Positions 1-8,518 of a DNA stretch of 8,635 nucleotides are shown piece by piece. The translations under genes and the position numbers were made by a program. Every line of letters begins with the position of its first letter. Positions within the stretch are counted from its first letter, which is position 1. Source of the DNA: Desulfuromusa sp. (GTDB taxonomy: Bacteria > Desulfobacterota > Desulfuromonadia > Desulfuromonadales > Geopsychrobacteraceae); the NCBI GenBank assembly GCA_029934095.1, contig JAOZMV010000053.1, positions 1-8,635 on the forward strand. Direction: 5' to 3'. The notes below the pieces were generated by a model, which worked only from the letters and a program-made list of their open reading frames with translations, searched no databases and was not told the DNA's origin.

Positions 1-25
1 GAAAATAACAGGACTTTGGGGGTGA

Positions 26-907
26 TTAAGCCGTCAGGCGTTTCAGGGCTTCCAGGTATTTTTCACCGGTTTTGCGCACAATCTCTTCTGGTAACTTGGG
101 GGCAGGTGCCTGCTTTCCCCAATCCAGAGTTTCGAGATAATCACGTAAAAATTGTTTGTCAAAGCTCGGCTGAGCGCTACCGGGTTGATATTGATCTTTA
201 GGCCAGAAGCGGGAGGAATCTGGAGTCAGAGCCTCATCAATCCAGAGAAGTTGACCATCAAACAGGCCAAATTCAAATTTTGTATCGGCAATGATCAACC
301 CTTTTGTATCAGCGAGATCCCGGGCTCTTTCGTAGATTTTAATACTGACTTCTTTAACCTGCTCGGCGGTTTCCAGGCCACAGAGCTCAACTGTCTGTTC
401 AAAGGAGATGTTCTCATCATGTTCGCCAAGTTCAGCTTTGGTTGATGGTGTAAACAGAGTTTCCGGTAGTTTGTCACTTTGCACTAGACCGTCCGGGAGT
501 GGAATAGAGCAGAGGGAACCCAGTTGTTGATATTCTTTCCAGCCACTGCCCGACAGATACCCGCGCACAATACACTCAACCGGTAGTGGTTGGGCTTTTT
601 TGGTCAACATGCTGCGACCTTCCAGTTGCTCCCGGTACTGATGGGTTATTGCTGGAAAATCATTGACGTCAGTCGCAATCAAATGATGTGGAATGATGTC
701 GGTCATCTGTTCAAACCAGAACTTGGAAATCTGGGTCAGCACATAACCTTTTTGTGGAATCCCTTCATCCATAATAACGTCAAAGGCAGAAATGCGATCG
801 CTGGTGACAATCAGCAGGTGTTCTCCAAGGTCGTAAATGTCCCTGACTTTACCACGGTTGACCAGGTTGAGTTCGGGACAGTCGGTCTGGGTAATAATTG
901 GCATCAT
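26..907 (-). CDS. purC: Phosphoribosylaminoimidazole-succinocarboxamide synthase (SAICAR synthetase), long form
   Basis: Cytosolic enzyme of de novo purine synthesis; it joins CAIR and L-aspartate using ATP to give SAICAR. The 293-residue product starts with the family's N-terminal nucleotide-binding region ([12 protein letters not shown] at about 17-28, then SDRISAFD at 36-43). It carries both family signatures: [17 protein letters not shown] at 110-126 and [10 protein letters not shown] at 205-214. TPSTKAE (153-159), [10 protein letters not shown] (161-170), [15 protein letters not shown] (222-236) and the C-terminal [13 protein letters not shown] (247-259) are also typical. At 293 residues it matches the longer, yeast Ade1-like form rather than the roughly 240-residue E. 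coli form. Two ATG codons stand in tandem (907-905 and 904-902). The first is preferred because it lies 6 nt from a near-perfect Shine-Dalgarno. The start overlaps the upstream foldase stop (ATGA), so the two are probably co-transcribed and translationally coupled. Identification is very secure. Confidence 0.97.
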   Translation of the reverse strand: MMPIITQTDCPELNLVNRGKVRDIYDLGEHLLIVTSDRISAFDVIMDEGIPQKGYVLTQISKFWFEQMTDIIPHHLIATDVNDFPAITHQYREQLEGRSMLTKKAQPLPVECIVRGYLSGSGWKEYQQLGSLCSIPLPDGLVQSDKLPETLFTPSTKAELGEHDENISFEQTVELCGLETAEQVKEVSIKIYERARDLADTKGLIIADTKFEFGLFDGQLLWIDEALTPDSSRFWPKDQYQPGSAQPSFDKQFLRDYLETLDWGKQAPAPKLPEEIVRKTGEKYLEALKRLTA

Positions 908-2862
908 GATTTGTCACCTCCAGTTGCAAAACTATTGCTCAATTCCGGAATCATCACCTCAATTTTAGCTTGTTGCCGCAGTTGTTCAAGTTTTTCAGTA
1001 ATGACCTGCTCTTTTTTCTCGACAAGTAAACGGTTCTGCAGCTGTTCCCGATCGGCAATATCCAGAAGTGCAAAATCGGCAATTTCAGCATTCTTCAAGC
1101 TGGCAACAAGGAATTTATTGCTGATAGTGTAAACTTTTGCTGTGACAGGGGCCTCTTCCGTTAAGGTAAAAGCCTCTTCAGAGAGTTCTTCTGAGGTGCC
1201 GATCCGGGGAATGAAAAAGCCAAAACTTCGACTGAAGTCTCCCGACTCTTCAACCGTCAATTTCAAGCTTTGAGCGGCAGTGATCAGACTCTTCTTGTCA
1301 GTCGCCAGTTTTAACAGTTTCTCTGCCAATTCTTCAGCCAGGGATTGAGCTTGTTCAGATCGATAAGCCTGTTCAACCGCGGGTTTAACTTTACTTAGCT
1401 CAGGCAAAAGACTCGCTTGCCGTCCCTTCAGGGTAAACAGAAAAACCCCTTGAGTTGTTTGTACCGGTCGAGCCAGTTCCGACTCTTTCAGGGTGAAGGC
1501 GGCCTGACTGATCTCTGCAACTTTACCGATGCCGTCAATGGCTGTATCTGCAGCAAAAAAGCCGGTTTCTTTAATTCCCAGATCGTTATCTGTTGCTGCT
1601 GTTTCCAGGTTTGCGGTTTTACGATTAATATTGTAGGCGTCCATCGCTTTTTCGTAGGCGAGTTGACGTGATTTTTCCAATGTCAGGCCGGCTTTGACCT
1701 CATTTATGACATCGACAAGCGGTTTTACCCCGGGCTCTATATATTCTTCAACCTTGACAATATGGAAACCGAAAGGTGTTTGAATAACCGGGCTCAATTG
1801 TCCTGGTCGCAGGGTAAAGACAATATTTTCAAATTCACTGACCATAGTGCCGCGACTGAAAGTTCCGAGCTCACCCCCCTGTGCCGCATTACTTTTGTCA
1901 TCGGAATAAGTTTTAGCCCATTGTGCAAAATCAGCACCGTCCTGGAGTTGCTTCAGGAGTGTGTTGGCGAGCTCTCGCCTTTTTTGCACCGTTTCAGCAT
2001 CAGCATCTTTCTGCACGCGGAGTAAGATATGTGCTGCTTTGACCTGCTCCTGAATCTCATATTGATCAAGATTGCGGCGGTAGTAGCGCTGTAACTCTTC
2101 ATCAGTAAAGGTGCCGATCTCATTTTCGTAACGGGCAGGATCAAACTGCAGGTAGCGTAACGACACTTTTTCCGGAACCCGGAAATTTTCTATGTTCTGA
2201 TCAAAATATTGCTGTAATCCTGCAGCAGTGACTTGCACTTTGGATTCAACCAGTGCCGGAGTGAGCCAGACATAGTTAAGGTTGATTTTATCATTCTCTT
2301 TATGAAAAGCAGCGGCAAACTCTGTATCGCTGATGTTGACTCCCTGCTGCAGTTCGGCGCGTACTTTCTCGGTCAGTAATCTTCTCTGCTGGGTCGCTTC
2401 AAACTGCTCCGGGTTCATGCGTTGATAGTTCAAGACCTCAATATAGCGATCTCGACTGAATTTTCCGTCAACCTGAAAGGCATCATACTGTGCAATACTG
2501 TCGATCAATTCTTTTTGAGTCACTTCCAGATTGAGTTGCTGTGCCTGTTGAATCAGGAGTGTTTCATCAATCAGCTGCACCATTGCCTGTCTGGGTAGAT
2601 TGAGTTGTTTTTCCAGCTTGGCATCAAATTGTCCCTGATAGATATTCTGATAGAGATTGTAGAGGTTACTGTAGTTATTTTGAAATGCATCGTAGGTGAT
2701 CTCGTCACCATTGACGCGGGCGGCAACTTCTCTCCCTTGACTGGCGCGCTGGTCAGATGGTGCCGTTAGCATAGTATAGCCAATGACAAAGCTCAAAATG
2801 ATCACGCCGAAGGCAATTTTGATCAGGACCGACTTTTGTTTTGATCTGACAAATTGAAGCAT
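904..2862 (-). CDS. ppiD: Membrane-anchored periplasmic peptidyl-prolyl isomerase/chaperone, PpiD/SurA type
   Basis: The 652-residue product looks like PpiD, an inner-membrane-anchored foldase that helps newly exported proteins fold at the periplasmic side of the Sec translocon. Residues 1-11 are basic and 12-33 form one membrane segment, leaving the rest in the periplasm. A SurA-N-like helical chaperone region spans about 36-235. A parvulin rotamase domain follows at about 273-373, with AAHILLRV (276-283), [12 protein letters not shown] (329-340), SEFE (342-345) and [12 protein letters not shown] (362-373). His278 and His367 occupy the conserved parvulin histidines, so activity is plausible, whereas E. 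coli PpiD is regarded as inactive. The C-terminal part holds two degenerate related modules (about 431-480 and 538-590), each with E-[ST]-G-x-F and AFTL motifs. Length is similar to E. coli PpiD (623). The ATG at 2862-2860 has an AGGAG 10 nt upstream. The gene's stop overlaps purC; mreB diverges. The SurA/PrsA families are alternatives, but the N-terminal anchor and length favour PpiD. Confidence 0.85.
   Translation of the reverse strand: MLQFVRSKQKSVLIKIAFGVIILSFVIGYTMLTAPSDQRASQGREVAARVNGDEITYDAFQNNYSNLYNLYQNIYQGQFDAKLEKQLNLPRQAMVQLIDETLLIQQAQQLNLEVTQKELIDSIAQYDAFQVDGKFSRDRYIEVLNYQRMNPEQFEATQQRRLLTEKVRAELQQGVNISDTEFAAAFHKENDKINLNYVWLTPALVESKVQVTAAGLQQYFDQNIENFRVPEKVSLRYLQFDPARYENEIGTFTDEELQRYYRRNLDQYEIQEQVKAAHILLRVQKDADAETVQKRRELANTLLKQLQDGADFAQWAKTYSDDKSNAAQGGELGTFSRGTMVSEFENIVFTLRPGQLSPVIQTPFGFHIVKVEEYIEPGVKPLVDVINEVKAGLTLEKSRQLAYEKAMDAYNINRKTANLETAATDNDLGIKETGFFAADTAIDGIGKVAEISQAAFTLKESELARPVQTTQGVFLFTLKGRQASLLPELSKVKPAVEQAYRSEQAQSLAEELAEKLLKLATDKKSLITAAQSLKLTVEESGDFSRSFGFFIPRIGTSEELSEEAFTLTEEAPVTAKVYTISNKFLVASLKNAEIADFALLDIADREQLQNRLLVEKKEQVITEKLEQLRQQAKIEVMIPELSNSFATGGDKS
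914..921 (-). promoter_or_regulatory. Strong ribosome binding site of purC inside the foldase gene
   Basis: Read on the minus strand, these bases are GGAGGTGA, an eight-base match to the anti-Shine-Dalgarno of 16S rRNA. Six nt separate it from the first purC ATG (907-905). It lies within the last codons of the upstream foldase gene, so purC can be initiated independently even though its start overlaps the previous stop. Confidence 0.85.
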
Positions 2863-2920
2863 TAGAGTGAAACTCCTCGTTTAATATTTCTGGTTGATTC
2901 GAGACAAAAAACAGGATCGC

Positions 2921-2950
2921 ATGTTAGACCAGCAATTTACTGAAAAGCAA
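2921..2950 (-). promoter_or_regulatory. Candidate sigma70-type promoter for the foldase-purC unit
   Basis: On the minus strand TTGCTT (2950-2945) and TAACAT (2926-2921) are separated by 18 nt. The -10 matches TATAAT at four positions, including the key A2 and T6; the -35 matches only TTG. It would give a leader of about 50 nt before the foldase ATG. The placement is sensible but the match is weak; inferred only. Confidence 0.3.
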
Positions 2951-2969
2951 TCATTTTTTACCAGCTTAA

Positions 2970-4115
<1,146 letters not shown>

Positions 4116-4144
4116 TAGCAGAGTATGACTTATGGTATTCTTCT

Positions 4145-4172
4145 GGGAGGATCAGCCGATCCTCCCTTTTTT
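4145..4172 (+). terminator. Intrinsic terminator between mreB and mreC
   Basis: GGGAGGATC (4145-4153) pairs perfectly with GATCCTCCC (4158-4166) around an AGCC loop, and six T follow (4167-4172). A 9-bp GC-rich stem directly followed by a T-tract is a classic Rho-independent terminator. It lies 30 nt after the mreB stop codon and 42 nt before mreC. No convincing promoter follows it, so mreC-rodA probably depend on read-through or an unrecognised promoter. Confidence 0.9.
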
Positions 4173-4205
4173 ATAGTGTTGTTGCCCTGATTCTTAGGTT
4201 ACTTC

Positions 4206-4229
4206 AGGAGCTGCTTGGAGCAGTCAGTG
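4206..4229 (+). promoter_or_regulatory. Two alternative initiation signals for mreC
   Basis: AGGAG (4206-4210) precedes a TTG start at 4215 by only 4 nt. GGAG (4217-4220) precedes an in-frame GTG at 4227 by 6 nt. No ATG start exists near here, and an in-frame TGA at 4188-4190 rules out earlier starts. Both candidates leave the membrane anchor intact; they differ by four residues. Confidence 0.55.
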
Positions 4230-5045
4230 CGTGAGCTGTTAAGTCGCTATCGATTTTTGTTATTGGCCATTATCTTACTGCTGGCAACAGTAATACTCTA
4301 TTCCTATAATCTTCGTCAGAAAACCGCTACCACATTTTTTGAACGTGCTGTTCTCACCTTTTCTGCCCCTTTTCAGGGCGGTATCGATGGTGTCGTTGAT
4401 ACTATAACTGCAACTTGGGACAATTATCTCTGGTTGGTTAATACCCAACAACGAAACCTTCTGCTTGAAGAGGAAAATCTGGAACTGCGCTTCAAGTTGC
4501 AACAATCTCAGGAAATTTCACTGCAGAATGAACGGCTACGGATGCTTCTGGCTTTTGTCGATGAGTTGGACCGTCCCGCTTTACCGGCGCAAGTCATTGG
4601 TGAAGATGCCAGTAACTGGGCACGGACAATTATTATCGATAAGGGAATCGCTGCCGGGTTGCGCAACGGGTTGCCTGTCGTTGCTGCACAGGGGGTGGTG
4701 GGGCGGATCATCAAGATTGCGCCGAACAGCGCCCGGGTGCTGTTGATAACTGATGCCTCTTCCGCTATTGCTACCTTGGTTCAGCGTACCCGCACGCGCG
4801 GTATTACCCGTGGCCGCGGCGGAAATTTATCTGTTGACTATGCTTTGCGTGATGCCGATATCCAGGAAGGAGATTTGCTGGTCACCTCAGGGATGGGGGG
4901 TGTTTTCCCCAAGGGCTTGCCTCTTGCCCTGGTAGAATCTGTTGAGAAAGATCAATTCAGTTTATTTCAGCGGGTGGAGGCAAAACCAACGGTTGATTTT
5001 TCCTACCTTGAAGAGGTGATGGTCATTGTTGGAGAGGATCCATGA
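4215..5045 (+). CDS. mreC: Rod-shape-determining protein MreC
   Basis: Bitopic scaffold of the Rod complex that binds PBP2 in the periplasm and is thought to switch it on. The 276-residue product has a short basic cytoplasmic end, one membrane helix at about 13-31 (FLLLAIILLLATVILY), a coiled coil at about 76-113 with the expected heptad-like pattern (NLLLEEENLELRFKL), and then the two beta-barrel MreC domain at about 120-272 containing GLPVVAAQGVVGRI (152-165), LLITDASSAIATLVQRT (176-192) and GDLLVTSGMGGVFPKGLPLA (219-238). This is the standard architecture. Initiation is at a non-ATG codon, TTG 4215 or GTG 4227; I give the longer version. It lies 99 nt after mreB beyond a terminator, and its stop overlaps the mreD start (ATGA). 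Confidence 0.96.
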   Translation: MEQSVRELLSRYRFLLLAIILLLATVILYSYNLRQKTATTFFERAVLTFSAPFQGGIDGVVDTITATWDNYLWLVNTQQRNLLLEEENLELRFKLQQSQEISLQNERLRMLLAFVDELDRPALPAQVIGEDASNWARTIIIDKGIAAGLRNGLPVVAAQGVVGRIIKIAPNSARVLLITDASSAIATLVQRTRTRGITRGRGGNLSVDYALRDADIQEGDLLVTSGMGGVFPKGLPLALVESVEKDQFSLFQRVEAKPTVDFSYLEEVMVIVGEDP

Positions 5046-5578
5046 GGGGTTTTTTCCTGTTTATGTTTGCCGGAGCTTTTTTTGCTTTGTTGCAGAGCAG
5101 TCTCCTGCCGTTATTGCTGCCACCCAATTGGCGACCGAATCTGATCCTGATCCTGATTCTCTATTTGGGATTAAGTGAAAATTTATCCCGAGCACTTATT
5201 GCCGGGTTGCTGCTGGGTGCTATTCAAGATAGTTTTTGTGGCCCCAGTCTGGGTTTGTATATTTCGGTTTATCTCATTATTATCCTCGCGACCCGGTTAC
5301 TTTCTGACCAGCTCAATATTGAAAGTCCACCATTGTTACTGTTATTGATTGCCGGTGGAACGCTGCTACAAAATTTCCTGATTGGCTTTTACCTGACCAT
5401 TTTTGCCGATGCCGCTCCGGTGCTGCATATTCTGCTTCCCGCCATTCCACAGCAACTCCTGACAAATATAATTTTTGCGACAGCTCTGTTGTTTATGTTA
5501 CTCCGTTTTCAGCGTCTATTCGGTTATCGATCGGGTCTGGCTGGTCTGATGTACCAGAGTAAACACCATGGGTCTTGA
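5042..5578 (+). CDS. mreD: Rod-shape-determining membrane protein MreD
   Basis: Integral inner-membrane component of the Rod complex that works with MreC in controlling PBP2/RodA. The 178-residue product is almost entirely hydrophobic, with about five to six membrane helices (approximately 5-26, 33-44, 48-62, 70-87, 97-121 and 136-155). It contains the family-like RPNLILILILYLGL (31-44), GLLLGAIQDSFCGPSLGLY (55-73) and a short basic tail. MreD is poorly conserved, so the call rests on size, topology, these motifs and position. The ATG overlaps the mreC stop by 4 nt; GGAGAGGA (5031-5038) is the ribosome binding site. Its last 11 nt overlap mrdA. The 3-fold CTGAT hexamer run at 5141-5158 simply encodes leucine and isoleucine in a helix. 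Confidence 0.93.
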   Translation: MRGFFLFMFAGAFFALLQSSLLPLLLPPNWRPNLILILILYLGLSENLSRALIAGLLLGAIQDSFCGPSLGLYISVYLIIILATRLLSDQLNIESPPLLLLLIAGGTLLQNFLIGFYLTIFADAAPVLHILLPAIPQQLLTNIIFATALLFMLLRFQRLFGYRSGLAGLMYQSKHHGS

Positions 5579-7421
5579 TCTTGAATGGAAGAAATTACCG
5601 GTCGTTCAGCGCCGTTTTTTGATCTATTCTGCGGCTGTCGCTGCGGTGTTTATGCTCCTGTTGCTCCGTCTCTGGTATCTGCAAGTTATCAGCTACGAAA
5701 ATCTTCAGGAACGTTCTGTTCGCAATCGTACCCGGGTATTGTCTCTGGACGCACCACGTGGACCGGTTTTTGATCGCAATGGGGTCCTGCTGGTTGATAA
5801 TCGACCCTCTTTCCAGATTTCGGTTATGCGGCAAGAGGTTGAAAACCCTTCACAGCTCTTTGAACAATTATCTCCATTACTGGGTGTCGACATTTCTGAG
5901 CTGGAATTGCGCTGGCAGGAGGGGAAAAGATTTCCAATTTATCGCCCGGTTCCTCTGGCTCAGGATGTCAGCCGTGAAACCATGGAGAAGGTTCAGGAAC
6001 ATAGTGTCAATTTGCCGGGAGTGCTGACTGAAGTACGCCCGGTTCGTGATTATCTGGAACATGGATCAGCCGCCCATTTGGTCGGCTACCTAGGTGAAAT
6101 CACCGAAGCAGAGTTGCAGAGTGGAGAGTTCAATCACTACCGAGCCGGGGATTTTATTGGTAAAACAGCTCTTGAGAGGACATTTGAGCCCTATCTGCGA
6201 GGAGAAAAGGGGCGACGGCTGGTTGAGGTTGATGTCCAGGGAAAACTGCTGCGCCAGTTAGAAATGGAACCTTCCCGCCCTGGAAATAAAATCTATCTGA
6301 CTTTGGATCGTGAGCTGCAACGTGCAGCTGATGAAGCTTTTGGTTCGCAATCGGGGGCTGTCGTTGCTCTCGATGTTAATAGCGGAGAAGTTCTGGTTAT
6401 GGTCAGTCGTCCAACTTTTAATCCGTCGCTTTTTGCCAGAGGGATTGCTGGAGATGAATGGCGTGTGTTGGCTCAGAATGATAGTCATCCGTTACAAAAT
6501 AAAGTTATTTCAGGGCAATATCCTCCAGGTTCAACCTTCAAGATGGTTGTCGCTTTGGCTGCGTTGCGTGATGGTGTCAGTGCGAAACGAAGTGTCGATT
6601 GCGAAGGGGATTTTGTCATTGGTGGTTCCCGCTACCGTTGTTGGAAGAAAAAAGGGCATGGTCCAACTGACCTGAAAAAAGCACTGCGAGAAAGCTGTGA
6701 TGTCTGGTTTTATCGGGTTGGACTGGATCTGGGTATTGACAAGTTATCTGCGGCAGCCAAGGAGTTTGGACTGGGATCTCCAGTAGGATATCCACTGCCG
6801 GGGGAACGCTCAGGGCTCATACCTTCTCAGGAATGGAAGCGGCAACGTTACAATAAACCTTGGTATGCGGGAGAAACGGTCATTGCTTCAATTGGACAGG
6901 GTTTTGTCCTTGCCACCCCAATGCAGTTAGCTGTGATGATGGCTACGATCGCAAATAATGGTAAGGTTTTGAAACCTCAGGTTGTGCGCAAGATTGAAGA
7001 TTGGAATGACCATGTGCTGTTACAGCCGGAAACTGAGATTGTCCGCCAGATCAACTATTCATCCGCAGATTGGAAAACGGTGCGAGATGGTCTGATTGCG
7101 GTTGTCAATGAACCTCATGGAACGGGTCGTGCTGCTCATCTCGATAATGTTCTGGTTGCTGGAAAGACTGGCACCTCACAGGTTGTCAGGCGGAGGTCGG
7201 ATGAGGAAGAGGAACTCGATAAAGATGGAAAAACACCCTACCGTTTTCGTCCCCATGCTCTTTTTGTTGCTTATGCTCCAGCGGAAAAACCGGAGATTGC
7301 CATCGCTGTTGTGGTTGAACACGGACAGTCAGGTGGTCGGACTGCCGGACCGATTGCCAAGCAAATTATTCAGCGTTACATGGAGTTAAAAGAGCAGGTG
7401 CCGCAGGAAAGGAGTAACTGA
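5568..7421 (+). CDS. mrdA: Penicillin-binding protein 2, elongation-specific DD-transpeptidase
   Basis: Class B PBP that cross-links the glycan strands made by RodA during lateral-wall growth; target of beta-lactams such as mecillinam. The 617-residue product has a cytoplasmic stub, a membrane anchor at about 17-39, the pedestal/dimerisation region at about 55-235 (DAPRGPVFDRNG 61-72; FIGKTALERTFEPYLRG 196-212) and a transpeptidase domain from about 245. The catalytic motifs are complete: nucleophile Ser322 in GSTFK (321-325), SCD (376-378) and KTGT (533-536). PWYAGETVIASIGQGF (431-446) is typical of the PBP2 subfamily and distinguishes it from FtsI. Cys345, Cys358, His364 and Cys377 cluster near the active site and may bind metal. 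An acidic/basic stretch (540-556) follows KTG. The ATG at 5568 lies within the end of mreD (11-nt overlap) and has only a weak AGAG site 8 nt upstream, so coupling to mreD translation is likely. Its TGA overlaps rodA. Confidence 0.97.
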   Translation: MGLDLEWKKLPVVQRRFLIYSAAVAAVFMLLLLRLWYLQVISYENLQERSVRNRTRVLSLDAPRGPVFDRNGVLLVDNRPSFQISVMRQEVENPSQLFEQLSPLLGVDISELELRWQEGKRFPIYRPVPLAQDVSRETMEKVQEHSVNLPGVLTEVRPVRDYLEHGSAAHLVGYLGEITEAELQSGEFNHYRAGDFIGKTALERTFEPYLRGEKGRRLVEVDVQGKLLRQLEMEPSRPGNKIYLTLDRELQRAADEAFGSQSGAVVALDVNSGEVLVMVSRPTFNPSLFARGIAGDEWRVLAQNDSHPLQNKVISGQYPPGSTFKMVVALAALRDGVSAKRSVDCEGDFVIGGSRYRCWKKKGHGPTDLKKALRESCDVWFYRVGLDLGIDKLSAAAKEFGLGSPVGYPLPGERSGLIPSQEWKRQRYNKPWYAGETVIASIGQGFVLATPMQLAVMMATIANNGKVLKPQVVRKIEDWNDHVLLQPETEIVRQINYSSADWKTVRDGLIAVVNEPHGTGRAAHLDNVLVAGKTGTSQVVRRRSDEEEELDKDGKTPYRFRPHALFVAYAPAEKPEIAIAVVVEHGQSGGRTAGPIAKQIIQRYMELKEQVPQERSN

Positions 7422-8518
7422 TGTTTGATCGACGTCTGGTGTCTAACTTTGACTGGGTTCTACTGTTGACAGTGCTCCTGGTTGCCGGGATCGGAATTGC
7501 CAACTTGTACAGTGCCACTGAAAGTTGGCATTCCAGTGGCACTCCACTCTATCTGAAACAGCTGCTCTGGTTGTCTGGAGGGGTTCTGATTGCGCTGACG
7601 ATCTGCCTGTTTGATTACAGTCATCTGGAACATTTTGCGATTCACTTCTATACTATAAGTATCGGTTTGCTGGTTTATGTGCTGGTTATGGGCAAAACGA
7701 CTATGGGAGCGACTCGCTGGATAAGTCTCGGCTTTTTTAATCTGCAACCGGGCGAAGTCATTAAAATTGCGGTGGTGTTACTGCTGGCGAGAATTTTTTC
7801 TAAAACGGTAGATCCATTCGGTTACAGTTTGTCAGAACTCTGGAAGCCGGCTCTTTGGGTGTTATTACCAGTCATTTTGATTCTTAAAGAACCTGATCTT
7901 GGGACTGCAATGATGGTTATTTTTATTGCCGTATCAATGTTAATATTTGCCGGGCTCAAGCGAGGAACTCTGATCTGTTTAGGTTTTTTAGGTGGTTTAA
8001 CAGCTGTTGCTGGCTGGTTTGGATTGCACGATTATCAACGTGCCCGAATCCGCACATTTTTGAATCCTGAAGCTGATCCCCTTGGCAGTGGTTACCACAT
8101 TATCCAATCAAAAATTGCCGTTGGCAGTGGCGGGATTTTCGGTAAGGGTTTTATTCAGGGGACCCAGTCGCAACTCTCTTTTTTGCCCGAGAGACATACC
8201 GATTTTGCTTTTTCAGTTTTTGCAGAAGAGTGGGGGTTTATGGGGAGTCTGGTCTTGCTGACACTCTATTTATTCTTAATTGTTTGGGGACTATATGTTG
8301 CCAGACGCGCGGCTGACAAGTTTGGGCTGTTTCTTGCTGTTGGGGTGACAGCTATGATTTTCTGGCATATCGTCGTTAATCTGGGGATGGTGATCGGGTT
8401 ACTTCCGGTTGTTGGCGTACCTCTGCCGCTTTTCTCTTATGGCGGTACCAGCATGGTGACAACCATGATTGGGGTGGGGTTGTTGATGAATGTGAGTATG
8501 CGGCGCTTCATGTTTTGA
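7421..8518 (+). CDS. rodA: SEDS peptidoglycan glycosyltransferase RodA
   Basis: Polytopic inner-membrane enzyme that polymerises lipid II into glycan strands as the partner of PBP2. The 365-residue product has about ten membrane helices and the SEDS motifs in order: TRWISLGFFNLQPGE (98-112) with Glu112 and Lys115, KEPDLGTAM (156-164), the large periplasmic loop with NPEADPLGSGYHIIQS (215-230) and GKGFIQGTQSQLSFLPERHTD (241-261), and PVVGVPLPLFSYGGTS (329-344). Asp261 in ERHTDF aligns with the essential loop aspartate (Asp262 in E. coli RodA). GLLPVVGVPLPLFSYGG favours RodA over FtsW only weakly, but length, N-terminus and pairing with mrdA settle it. The ATG shares one base with the mrdA stop (TGATG), and AGGAAAGGAG (7405-7414) is a strong ribosome binding site 6 nt upstream. 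Last gene of the cluster. Confidence 0.96.
   Translation: MFDRRLVSNFDWVLLLTVLLVAGIGIANLYSATESWHSSGTPLYLKQLLWLSGGVLIALTICLFDYSHLEHFAIHFYTISIGLLVYVLVMGKTTMGATRWISLGFFNLQPGEVIKIAVVLLLARIFSKTVDPFGYSLSELWKPALWVLLPVILILKEPDLGTAMMVIFIAVSMLIFAGLKRGTLICLGFLGGLTAVAGWFGLHDYQRARIRTFLNPEADPLGSGYHIIQSKIAVGSGGIFGKGFIQGTQSQLSFLPERHTDFAFSVFAEEWGFMGSLVLLTLYLFLIVWGLYVARRAADKFGLFLAVGVTAMIFWHIVVNLGMVIGLLPVVGVPLPLFSYGGTSMVTTMIGVGLLMNVSMRRFMF

Noticed and set aside
590..1132. 180-codon open frame on the + strand across the purC/foldase junction
   Set aside because: It lies antisense to two secure genes, its translation has no family features, and it has no convincing initiation signal; a shadow frame.
4172..4177. 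TATAGT as a -10 element for mreC just after the terminator
   Set aside because: Good hexamer, but 17 nt upstream is GGATCA inside the terminator stem, with no -35 or extended -10 resemblance.
5141..5158. Tandem CTGATC hexamers in mreD
   Set aside because: Three copies only, in frame, encoding alternating Leu-Ile of a membrane helix; no sign of a functional repeat.
7185..7245. Charged insert after the PBP2 KTG motif as an unusual domain
   Set aside because: A variable charged loop in this position is common in PBP2 proteins; nothing shows it to be special here.
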